From an uncultured Eubacteriales bacterium (GTDB taxonomy: Bacteria > Bacillota > Clostridia > Lachnospirales > Lachnospiraceae), in contig USSL01000046.1 in NCBI GenBank assembly GCA_900557175.1, forward strand, positions 1-9,636: DNA of 9,636 nt. Reading direction: 5' to 3'. A model generated the notes under the pieces. That model was not told the DNA's origin. It ran no database searches and worked only from the letters and a program-made list of their open reading frames with translations. Shown here one piece after another: positions 1 through 5,864 of the stretch. Both the position numbers and the translations under genes were made by a program. Each line of letters starts with the position of its first letter. The stretch's first letter is position 1.

Positions 1-284
1 ATCGTACTTTTACACATTCATTCTTGGCGTTATTTTTATATACAGTGGCAGTATATTTGATTTATAAACCATTTTCAGCTCCACTAGCAGTGGCATATTT
101 TTCGCATTTAGTTCTTGATGTACTTAATAAGAAAAAAATTCCTTTGTTTTATCCACTAAAATTTGGAATATGTCTTAAGCTTTGCTATGCTAATAAGAAA
201 GCAAATAAAGTGCTTATGTATGTCGGGTTTTGCATTGCAGCAGTACTATTGGTTGCAGGTGGTCTTACCAGTTTTATGATGTAG
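1..284 (+). CDS. Partial YdjM/DUF457-type membrane metal-dependent hydrolase (3' end)
   Basis: This is the C-terminal part of an integral membrane protein whose 5' end lies outside the window. Reading from base 3 gives RTFTHSFLAL. The preceding split codon ends in AT, so the family motif HRxxTHS is probably cut by the window edge. The motif HLVLD (H codon at 105-107) follows, then NKKKIPLFYP and a C-terminal membrane segment of about 20 residues ending in SFMM. The HRxxTHS and HxxxD motifs are typical of the DUF457 / YdjM family of inner-membrane, putatively metal-dependent hydrolases. Members are annotated as LexA-binding or membrane-bound hydrolases, but their substrate is poorly known. A TTG at 24 could be read as a start, but it is only the Leu of the conserved motif, because the frame and the conserved residues continue upstream of it. 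The family call is fairly sure; the exact function is not. Confidence 0.75.
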   Translation, partial: RTFTHSFLALFLYTVAVYLIYKPFSAPLAVAYFSHLVLDVLNKKKIPLFYPLKFGICLKLCYANKKANKVLMYVGFCIAAVLLVAGGLTSFMM

Positions 285-324
285 AAATAAGAGAAATTTT
301 TTATGTACGATGATATTATCAATC

Positions 325-438
325 TCACCACCTGACGTTGACAAAGCGCCCTTGTATGTCATTATACAATCGTGCGGTACCGTTTTCTCCTTTTTCGGTT
401 GGGTATTCGGTTTCAATGGGAAAGATTAAATTATAAGA
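325..438 (-). pseudogene. Short protein-like remnant, no start
   Basis: A minus-strand frame between two stops encodes 37 residues containing TEYPTEKGENGTARLYND followed by IQGRFVNVRW and a stop. The residue order looks like real coding sequence, with a polar turn-rich stretch and an ending that resembles a natural C-terminus. There is no start codon or ribosome site. I do not recognise the family. It could be the tail of a gene lost by deletion, which would fit the damaged fic gene beside it, or chance. Confidence 0.25.
338..368 (+). promoter_or_regulatory. Possible sigma-A promoter upstream of the fic remnant
   Basis: A perfect -35 box TTGACA lies at 338-343. The best -10 is TATACA at 363-368 with a long 19-nt spacer, or CATTAT at 360-365 with 16 nt. 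It points toward the fic remnant at 460. The -35 is good but the -10 is poor, and the stretch overlaps a possible coding remnant on the other strand. Confidence 0.3.
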
Positions 439-459
439 CTATGAAATGAGGTAGTGGAT

Positions 460-1296
460 ATGGAGAAAGATCCATTTAAGGAATATTTGAGAGAGGCAGA
501 ACCTGATTCTCATAGATACTTATTACAAAGAAAAACCGGCACATTTATTTGATGAGGATCGTACAGAAGAAGCGGATAAGGTATATTCCCGCATTGCTGA
601 GATACTTTTCGAAACAGCGTTTTCTTTTTCGCCGAATGAGTATATTTCTATTCATCACAAACTTTTTCAGGACATTTACAAACATGCCGGAAAGGATTGT
701 GGCAAATTCATATTTTCGGAGAGGGAAATACGAGGACAACAGCGGTAGTTTTCATTAAGTATTTGAGAACACTTGGATTTTCAGCAATGAATGATATTTT
801 TGCGGAAAATGCTTGGTATTTTAGAAATGCACTTGTCCGAGCAAATTATACAAATCTGCAAAAGAATATCTACGAAACAACAGAGTATCTTGAGGTATTC
901 CTGAGAAATCTGCTCTTAAACGAAAACAATGAGCTTCACAATCGGAATCTGCATATAAGTGGATTCCTGACTGATGGAAAAGTGGATATTGGAGGGCGAA
1001 AAGTGGACATTGAAACTGAAAAAGTGGACATTCGGAATGAAAAAGTGGACATTGAAAGTGTACTTTCCGAAAAAGGAAAAGATTTTTCTGTAAAAACACT
1101 AGTTCATATCCACCGGCTTTTTGAAAAGTTTGGTTTTGATGAAATATTTGGGAGAAGTGCTATAATGGAATTGCTTGAATTGAAAAGTTCCGGCGCTTCT
1201 AAACTTATTTCCAATTTGATACAGTCAGATATGATTGAACCTGTGTCAGGTCATGGAAAGGGAAAATATAAATTCAAAAATAATAACTTACAGTAA
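460..1296 (+). pseudogene. Fic-domain protein, broken by two internal deletions
   Basis: Three pieces of one Fic-family gene lie in two frames. Piece 1 starts at ATG 460, after a GAGGT ribosome site, with MEKDPFKEYLREAEPDS. Piece 2, in frame +2 from about 505 to 694, reads YYKEKPAHLFDEDRTEEADK and on to KLFQDIYKHAGK. Piece 3 returns to frame +1 at about 694 and carries the Fic motif HIFGEGNTR at 709-735, then FIKYLRTLGF, four KVDI repeats and a winged-helix-like C-terminus ending GKGKYKF. From my memory of intact relatives, the regions between the pieces (roughly 50-60 residues each) are missing, so part of the helical Fic fold is gone. Fic proteins usually transfer AMP to target proteins through the motif His. 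Here the catalytic motif survives, but no complete domain can be made in one frame. A TTG at 697 could start a 199-residue fragment but lacks a ribosome site. Confidence 0.8.
979..1062 (+). repeat. Four in-frame 21-bp repeats coding KVDIxxx
   Basis: Four tandem units of exactly 21 bp start at 979, 1000, 1021 and 1042. Each begins AAAGTGGAYATT, coding K-V-D-I plus three variable residues (GGR, ETE, RNE, ESV). The repeat lies between the Fic core and the C-terminal winged-helix-like part of the decayed gene, so it was probably a heptad linker. Confidence 0.85.
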
Positions 1297-1299
1297 GAC

Positions 1300-1340
1300 A
1301 AAATCACAGCAAGTGGAAGTTTCACCTGCTGTGATTTTTT
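1300..1340 (+). terminator. Rho-independent terminator after the fic remnant
   Basis: The arm at 1301-1311 (AAATCACAGCA) pairs perfectly with 1327-1337 (TGCTGTGATTT). After one mismatch, GTG 1313-1315 can pair with CAC 1323-1325. A run of six T ends at 1340. It ends only a few bases before the ribosome site of the acetyltransferase gene. Confidence 0.85.
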
Positions 1341-1352
1341 GCAGAGGTAAAC

Positions 1353-1805
1353 ATGAAAGAATATAGCTATGTTACTTTAAGACAAAAACCAGAGTTAAAA
1401 GAAAAAGCTGCTGCATGGTTTCATGATCAATGGGAAGTGCCACGAGAAGCCTATCTTGAATGTATGGAGGCCTATCTTAATCATGAAACAGAATATGGTT
1501 GGTATCTTTGTTTAGATAGCGAGCGCATTGTAGGTGGTCTTGGCGTGATTGAAAATGATTTTCATAACAGGAAAGACCTTACACCAAATGTATGTGCAGT
1601 ATATACAGAACAGGAATACCGCTGTCAAGGGATTGCGGGGCAATTACTTGATATTGTTGTGAAGGATATGAAGTCAAAGGGAATTACTCCGATCTATTTG
1701 ATTACAGATCATACAAGTTTTTATGAAAGATACGGCTGGGAATTTTTGTGTATGGTGCAGGGAGACGGTGAGCCGGATATGACAAGAATATATATCCATA
1801 GATAA
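1353..1805 (+). CDS. GNAT family N-acetyltransferase
   Basis: This 150-residue protein is a single GNAT domain, the fold that moves an acetyl group from acetyl-CoA to an amine. The acetyl-CoA-binding motif A is visible as VCAVYTEQEYRCQGIAGQLL at about residues 80-99, where R90-C-Q-G-I-A95 matches the family's pyrophosphate-binding R/QxxGxG/A loop. Motif B follows as TSFYERYGWEF at about 121-131, a usual GNAT ending. The start ATG has AGAGG at 1343-1347 upstream. The length is normal for a stand-alone GNAT. The acceptor cannot be told from sequence; small cytosolic GNATs include drug, polyamine and protein acetylases. A strong terminator lies directly upstream, so the gene either has a promoter inside the fic remnant or depends on readthrough. 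Its AT-rich composition matches the transporter gene after it. Confidence 0.9.
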   Translation: MKEYSYVTLRQKPELKEKAAAWFHDQWEVPREAYLECMEAYLNHETEYGWYLCLDSERIVGGLGVIENDFHNRKDLTPNVCAVYTEQEYRCQGIAGQLLDIVVKDMKSKGITPIYLITDHTSFYERYGWEFLCMVQGDGEPDMTRIYIHR

Positions 1806-2022
1806 ATTTAATTTTATGTGTTATGATATCCAATGGATAAATGAACAGGAAGAAAATTTCAAAAAAGTACAATGAAAAAAGAAAGCTGGAAGAAGATGCA
1901 AGACTTGCAATGAATTTAAAAACTGTTAGGCAAGTGCATTAAAATGGCAGGAAAAGTATTTTCTTGATTTTATTGTTATATCTAATAATTATATGATACA
2001 ATCGAACAAAATATTAGATAAT

Positions 2023-2040
2023 ATACAACATATATTGTAT
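2023..2040. promoter_or_regulatory. Near-palindrome before the transporter gene
   Basis: The 18-bp sequence ATACAA-N6-TTGTAT has one central mismatched pair. It lies just upstream of the transporter's ribosome site and downstream of AT-rich promoter-like sequence (TTGATT at 1964-1969, with only weak -10 candidates). It could be an operator or an mRNA leader hairpin. No regulator gene is adjacent. Confidence 0.25.
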
Positions 2041-2061
2041 GAGGTTAGGAGTATCAAGTAG

Positions 2062-2961
2062 ATGAAAACAGAACAAAACATGAAAAAAGGGATTGCGTTT
2101 GCAATACTTGCTGCAGCATTATATGCTATAAATGCTCCTTTTTCAAAGATATTATTGAATTTTATGTCACCAACATTAATGGCGGGATTTCTCTATATTG
2201 GCGCAGGTGTAGGCATGGCCGCTATAGCTATTATTAGAAAAGCAAATAAAAGTGAAGTGAAAGAATCAAAATTAACAAAAGCAGAGCTGCCATATACAAT
2301 CGCCATGATTATTTTAGATATTGCTGCCCCTATTTTCTTACTGTTCGGACTAAATGCTACAACTGCCGCAAATGCTTCATTGTTAAATAATTTTGAAATT
2401 GTAGCAACTGCAATCATTGCCCTTGTGGTGTTCAAAGAAAAAATTAGTGTAAGACTTTGGATTGGTATTTTGTTTGTTACTTTATCTTGCGGTATTTTAT
2501 CATTTGAAGATATATCAAGTCTGCAATTTTCTTATGGTTCGATACTCGTTCTTCTGGCGGCAGTTTGTTGGGGATTTGAGAATAACTGCACGCGAAAAAT
2601 ATCAACAAAAGATCCGATGCAAATTGTATTACTAAAAGGTATATTTTCAGGCATGGGTTCTATTATTATTGGCTTGTGCATTGGAGAACGGATAGAAGCG
2701 CTTTGGAGTATTATCGCTGTTCTTGCGATTGGTTTTGTAGCTTATGGTCTGAGCATTTATTCTTATGTATATGCGCAGAGGTTACTAGGCGCAGCACGTA
2801 CGAGTGCTTATTATGCTGTTGCGCCGTTTATAGCGTCTATCCTTTCAATCATCATTTTTAGAGTAAGACCGGAGAGAACTTATTTTATAGCACTTATGTT
2901 AATGATAATAGGTGCTTGGTTTTCTTCACAGGATAAACCGTTAATCGGGAAAAGGACTTAA
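2062..2961 (+). CDS. EamA/DMT family transporter
   Basis: This 299-residue integral membrane protein has about ten hydrophobic segments in two similar halves, the layout of EamA (DUF6) drug/metabolite transporters. The first half ends with LNATTAANASLLNNFEIVA and VVFKEKIS (about 98-129). The second ends with LLGAARTSAYYAVAPFIAS and IIIF (about 241-266); these are the two equivalent family motifs. In the second half the usual acidic residue after the motif helix is replaced by RVRPE. The start ATG 2062 has AGGAG at 2047-2051, ten bases upstream; an alternative in-frame ATG at 2080 lacks a better site. EamA proteins export or import small metabolites such as amino acids, and the substrate cannot be predicted here. 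A separate promoter is likely because 256 bases without a convincing gene precede it. Confidence 0.92.
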   Translation: MKTEQNMKKGIAFAILAAALYAINAPFSKILLNFMSPTLMAGFLYIGAGVGMAAIAIIRKANKSEVKESKLTKAELPYTIAMIILDIAAPIFLLFGLNATTAANASLLNNFEIVATAIIALVVFKEKISVRLWIGILFVTLSCGILSFEDISSLQFSYGSILVLLAAVCWGFENNCTRKISTKDPMQIVLLKGIFSGMGSIIIGLCIGERIEALWSIIAVLAIGFVAYGLSIYSYVYAQRLLGAARTSAYYAVAPFIASILSIIIFRVRPERTYFIALMLMIIGAWFSSQDKPLIGKRT

Positions 2962-2992
2962 TGAATATGCTGCGGTAGAATTATCTGAGATT

Positions 2993-3010
2993 ATAAATAT
3001 ACGTATTTAT
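2993..3010. terminator. Weak AT-rich hairpin between converging genes
   Basis: ATAAATA (2993-2999) and TATTTAT (3004-3010) form a 7-bp stem with a 4-base loop, 32 bases after the transporter stop and 16 bases past the minus-strand stop at 3026. There is no GC in the stem and no clear T run on either strand, so termination here would be weak. Confidence 0.25.
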
Positions 3011-3025
3011 GGAAATAAATAAAAT

Positions 3026-3289
3026 TCAGGTCAGATTCAGGTCGGCGAGAATATTATCAAATTTTGACAAAAATTCGGCAAGTGATATCGGCAAGACTGT
3101 TTTTTGTGTAAAAAAATACCGGACGATATAGTTTTTGTCCAACGGATATTTCAGGCCCGTCAATTCATAAATCAGTCTTAAACAATCTTTGAGTCGAAGC
3201 ATATGAGGGTAGGTCAGGGGATTGATTAATCCTTGATTTTCATAAAATAAAAAAGGTGTGCAGCTGTTAAAAATGGTCAGTTGTTTGAG
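3026..3289 (-). pseudogene. Out-of-frame C-terminal continuation of the unknown protein at 3267-3911
   Basis: This minus-strand frame is open for 87 codons and ends at a TGA at 3026-3028. It codes plausible protein (for example NQGLINPLTYPHMLRLKDCL, then RLIYELTG and LAEFLSKFDNILADLNLT) but has no start codon or ribosome site at its 5' end; the first ATG is 30 codons in. It overlaps the end of the gene at 3267-3911 in the frame reached by dropping one base. Removing one A from the A5 run at 3269-3273 (plus strand) would change the ending TTDHF-stop into TTDHFNSCTPFLF and join both pieces into one protein. I do not recognise the family. It is therefore best read as the severed C-terminal part of the upstream gene, by mutation, sequencing error or recoding. 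Confidence 0.6.
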
Positions 3290-3911
3290 TTATAGAGTTA
3301 AAATAGGAAGTAAGTGCGTCAGTAAGCAAATCGCGGCAGCAGTACAATTTTTTATAATCTGGTTTTAAACTTCCGCATTCAATGGCTTTTTGCATGTCGG
3401 AATGATGTAAGACGTTGAAATAAAACATAAAAATTTCTTTCTTGTATGTTTCAATGTGTTGTTCTAATTCAGCACATAGTGCTGTGCAGCCGGCAAAAAA
3501 GGCTTCCTTATTTTTGGCCGCAATATGATAAGGCGTATTTGTGTCTAAATTTTTTTCGATAAAGGAAAATAATTTTTCCTGAAAAGCAGCAAGTCTCTTT
3601 TTAATGTTTTGTATTAAATCTGCCTCACCATGGATTTTCCATGGTTCGAGGTGCGGATATAAAGAAGACAGATTTAATTTTTGATTTTTAGAGATAGATG
3701 CTTGTGCATACAGTTTTTTTCTAAAAGCAGTTAATAGAATATAAGCTTTCTCTGAAACATGAGGATTGTTTAGCGGATATTTTATGAGTGCCTGCGATAA
3801 ACAAGAAACACTATGCCGGATAATTTCTATTTGTTCTGTATTTTGTGCAAACGTATGGTAGATTTCAGCTAAGTCACAAAAATAATTTCGACAAAGTATT
3901 TTGTCAGTCAA
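3267..3911 (-). CDS. Unrecognised mostly helical protein, probably frameshifted
   Basis: The frame codes 214 residues from a TTG at 3911. I do not recognise a family. The protein is rich in Leu, Lys, Glu and aromatic residues, lacks a signal peptide or membrane segment, and looks helical and cytosolic; a CAELEQHIETYKKEIFMFYF stretch near residue 145 is a likely long helix. The TTG has no ribosome site. The frame stays open for 46 more codons upstream, to 4049, with protein-like sequence (KLYLVNDTFTDTLNFQKEL, then TQDAYLDLTD). So the true start may be an unusual codon such as ATT overlapping the end of the regulator gene, or the 5' end may be lost. At the other end the frame stops at DHF, but coding sequence continues in another frame to 3026. 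Joined, it would be at least 294 residues. It follows the XRE gene on the same strand, so the two are likely co-transcribed. Confidence 0.6.
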   Translation of the reverse strand: MTDKILCRNYFCDLAEIYHTFAQNTEQIEIIRHSVSCLSQALIKYPLNNPHVSEKAYILLTAFRKKLYAQASISKNQKLNLSSLYPHLEPWKIHGEADLIQNIKKRLAAFQEKLFSFIEKNLDTNTPYHIAAKNKEAFFAGCTALCAELEQHIETYKKEIFMFYFNVLHHSDMQKAIECGSLKPDYKKLYCCRDLLTDALTSYFNSITQTTDHF

Positions 3912-3994
3912 GTCTAAATACGCATCTTGCGTGAGTTCTTTTTGAAAATTCAGAGTATCTGTAAATGTGTCGTTTACAAGATAAAGTTTTCTTT

Positions 3995-4300
3995 TTATAA
4001 TGTCTGAAAAAATTGGATGAGTGCTTCCTGCTGCTGCGGTGTCAAACGGTTAGATTCAATAATAAACTTCTTTTGAATGTCTGTCAGTGAAAAGTTTTCC
4101 GTTTCCTCGGCAAAAAACTGAGAAAGCGTGATACCGAATGCCGTACATATTTTTTCCAAAGATGGAATGGAAGGAATCATATTTTTGCGATACCATGAAG
4201 AAATTGTGGATTGTGTCAAACCGGATTTTTCGGCAAGCTGGTATTCTGTCCAACCTTTCAAAACTCTAAAATTAGTAATACGTTCTAAAACATTAATCAT
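3995..4300 (-). CDS. XRE-family helix-turn-helix regulator
   Basis: This is a 101-residue DNA-binding protein. The start is ATG 4300 (MINVLERITNFRVLKGW), preceded by GAGGTG at 4308-4313 with a 7-base gap. The longer open frame upstream is non-coding spacer. An HTH_3 domain fills residues about 5-62: WTEYQLAEKSGLTQSTISSW is the helix-turn-helix, followed by IPSLEKICTAFGITLSQFF, a common ending of the Cro/CI fold. The tail ending TPQQQEALIQFFQTL is typical of short stand-alone XRE regulators, so the stop is probably natural. It is divergent from the zinc-ribbon membrane protein gene, and repeats between them overlap both its own ribosome site and the other gene's -35 box, which suggests it represses both. 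The downstream unknown gene begins around its stop codon. The inducer is unknown. Confidence 0.88.
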   Translation of the reverse strand: MINVLERITNFRVLKGWTEYQLAEKSGLTQSTISSWYRKNMIPSIPSLEKICTAFGITLSQFFAEETENFSLTDIQKKFIIESNRLTPQQQEALIQFFQTL

Positions 4301-4301
4301 A

Positions 4302-4402
4302 GCGTTGCACCTCACTTTAGATTTGTGATATATCGTTAATTCTATTCGGAAATGCGTTGCAAAATAATATTTATTATCGTATAATGATAACGTAATAGCG
4401 TT
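4302..4402. promoter_or_regulatory. Repeated GCGTT(GCA) boxes, candidate operators
   Basis: GCGTTGCA occurs as an exact direct repeat at 4302-4309 and 4354-4361, and GCGTT again at 4398-4402. The first and third share the longer ATAGCGTT. The first overlaps the ribosome site of the XRE gene and the second overlaps the -35 box of the divergent gene. In addition TTATC (4374-4378) and GATAA (4386-4390) form an inverted repeat around the -10 box. The positions suit control by the XRE protein; binding is inferred. Confidence 0.4.
4357..4385 (+). promoter_or_regulatory. Sigma-A promoter of the zinc-ribbon membrane protein gene
   Basis: The -35 box TTGCAA (4357-4362) and the perfect -10 box TATAAT (4380-4385) are separated by exactly 17 bases. 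Transcription would start near 4392, giving a leader of about 50 bases before ATG 4442. AAGGAAG at 4428-4434 is the likely ribosome site. Confidence 0.75.
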
Positions 4403-4441
4403 AAAATAAATGATGGAAAAAGATACAAAGGAAGTGGAGAA

Positions 4442-5803
4442 ATGTTTTGTGAAAATTGCGGAAAAGAAATTAAAGGTGAAGGCCGTTTTTGTCCGAACTG
4501 CGGCTGTCCGGTGCCGGGAGAAAATAATGATCTGGTGCTTCCGGTAAATCACGGGCAATATATCCGGCCGATAAATTTTTGGAAGTTTTTCCTGTTAGGG
4601 CTGGTGACATTTGGAATTTATAATATTTATACGATGTGGCATTTTACAAATGGCGTCAATGAAATGTGCAAAAATGACGGCAAAAAAAGTATGAATTATA
4701 TTTGTGTTGTGCTGCTGTCAGCCGTAACGTTGGGCATCTATGGTTTTTACTGGTACTACACGCAGGGAAAACGTCTGTATGAAACAGCGCCGGGCTATCA
4801 GACGAAGGTAAAAGAAAATGGTATGTTCTATTTGTTGTGGATACTGTTTTTGCCGGGAGTCGGCACGATGATCGCGGCATATCATTTGTTTAAAAATTAT
4901 AATGCAATGGCTGAGGTGTACAACCGCGGCGGAGAATGGCAGGGGATTTCCGGAAAGCAGACGGTGTCAACAGCTCAGAAGGTTTTGCTTGGGCTTGTCA
5001 TTGCCGGGAAAGTTTTACTGATGATTTTAATACCGGTACTTTTATGGAACATGATGGTATCGGCAGTCAGCGATGCAATATATTCAAGTTTTGAGGATGT
5101 TGATTTTGAAGAAAGCGAACCGGTGCAGACTGAATCGGATGAAGTGCCGGACACAGAAATGATGTCTGAGCCGGTCATATTTCCGCTGACAGTTATTAAT
5201 AACACTGGAGAAGACATTTATGAATTGTATGCATCGGTTGTTCATACAGATGACTGGGAAGAAGATATATTAGGTGCGAATATATTAGAAAATGGCGACA
5301 GCTTTGTGATTAATTTTAAAATTACCGAGGATACACTTGTATGGGATTTTAAAATAGAAAATGAAGATGGCGATACGATTGAATTTTATGATGTGGATTT
5401 TTCGGATTATAGTATAGAAGGTGCTATGCTGATTTTTAATGATGACGGTACGGCAACAATGGCCAATGAAGGTGATGATATTTTAGAGGGGGATGACGCA
5501 GAAGAAAATATGCTTGTTCAGAATGCTTATACATTTCTTGTCGGAAATGGATTTCATTTAGTGAATATGCAGCCTGCCCTATATTTTGTATCAGAAGATG
5601 AAATACGCTATGTTCCGGGCGGAGAGCAGAGTGATGAATATTACCAATATGAAATATTTTTAAAGACAGAAAATTATCATGACGAACAAGTATGGCGTGA
5701 ATGGATCAGGATAGGTACAGATGAGTATTGTATGTATTTTTCGGATGAAAGTCTTTCCTTAGAGGGAAGTGGCCCGTTTTCAGGAACATATGAAAGAATT
5801 TAG
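4442..5803 (+). CDS. Zinc-ribbon, DUF4234-like membrane protein with acidic C-terminal domain
   Basis: This 453-residue protein has three parts. Residues 1-21 are a zinc ribbon with C3-x2-C6 and C17-x2-C20 (CENCGKE...CPNCG). Residues about 40-205 carry four membrane segments (near 46-68, 84-106, 127-149, 180-204). The first two share a TxGIYxxY pattern (VTFGIYNIYTMW and VTLGIYGFYWYY), as in DUF4234 proteins. Residues about 215-453 are strongly acidic and probably extracytoplasmic. They include a beta-sandwich-like unit starting VINNTGEDIYELYAS with DDWEEDILG, seen in many clostridial surface or sensor-like proteins, and a last unit ending GSGPFSGTYERI with a lipocalin-like feel. Function is unknown; the layout suggests an envelope sensor or a stress protein. 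It has its own promoter, is divergent from an XRE regulator, and ends at a strong terminator. Confidence 0.85.
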   Translation: MFCENCGKEIKGEGRFCPNCGCPVPGENNDLVLPVNHGQYIRPINFWKFFLLGLVTFGIYNIYTMWHFTNGVNEMCKNDGKKSMNYICVVLLSAVTLGIYGFYWYYTQGKRLYETAPGYQTKVKENGMFYLLWILFLPGVGTMIAAYHLFKNYNAMAEVYNRGGEWQGISGKQTVSTAQKVLLGLVIAGKVLLMILIPVLLWNMMVSAVSDAIYSSFEDVDFEESEPVQTESDEVPDTEMMSEPVIFPLTVINNTGEDIYELYASVVHTDDWEEDILGANILENGDSFVINFKITEDTLVWDFKIENEDGDTIEFYDVDFSDYSIEGAMLIFNDDGTATMANEGDDILEGDDAEENMLVQNAYTFLVGNGFHLVNMQPALYFVSEDEIRYVPGGEQSDEYYQYEIFLKTENYHDEQVWREWIRIGTDEYCMYFSDESLSLEGSGPFSGTYERI

Positions 5804-5817
5804 AAAATAAAGGTAAA

Positions 5818-5860
5818 AAAGCTGCCGCTTCACGGTGATTTATCGTGAAACGGCAGCTTT
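5818..5860. terminator. Bidirectional rho-independent terminator
   Basis: AAAGCTGCCG (5818-5827) pairs with CGGCAGCTTT (5851-5860), and after one mismatch TTCACG (5829-5834) pairs with CGTGAA (5844-5849) around a 9-base loop. A run of A on the left and T on the right gives U tails in both directions. It sits between the converging membrane protein and hsp20 genes. Confidence 0.92.
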
Positions 5861-5864
5861 TAGT

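Noticed and set aside
979..1062. Short repeats resembling a small CRISPR array
   Set aside because: The period is 21 bp with 9-base spacers, and the units are in frame inside a Fic gene; they are coding heptads.
821..1099. 92-codon minus-strand frame with repeated FQCPLF
   Set aside because: It is the mirror of the KVDI repeat region of the fic remnant and has no ribosome site.
697..1296. Stand-alone 199-residue Fic fragment starting at TTG 697
   Set aside because: The TTG is the Leu before the conserved WQIH of the Fic motif, there is no ribosome site, and the first half of the fold is missing.
1841..1942. 33-codon small ORF (MNRKKISKKYNEKRKLEEDA...)
   Set aside because: It has no convincing ribosome site or recognisable family; its Lys/Glu-rich make-up is expected from A-rich DNA. 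It could be a remnant, but this is not supportable.
4301..4558. 86-codon N-terminal extension of the XRE regulator
   Set aside because: It runs across the divergent promoter into the neighbouring gene; ATG 4300 has a good ribosome site and fits the family length.
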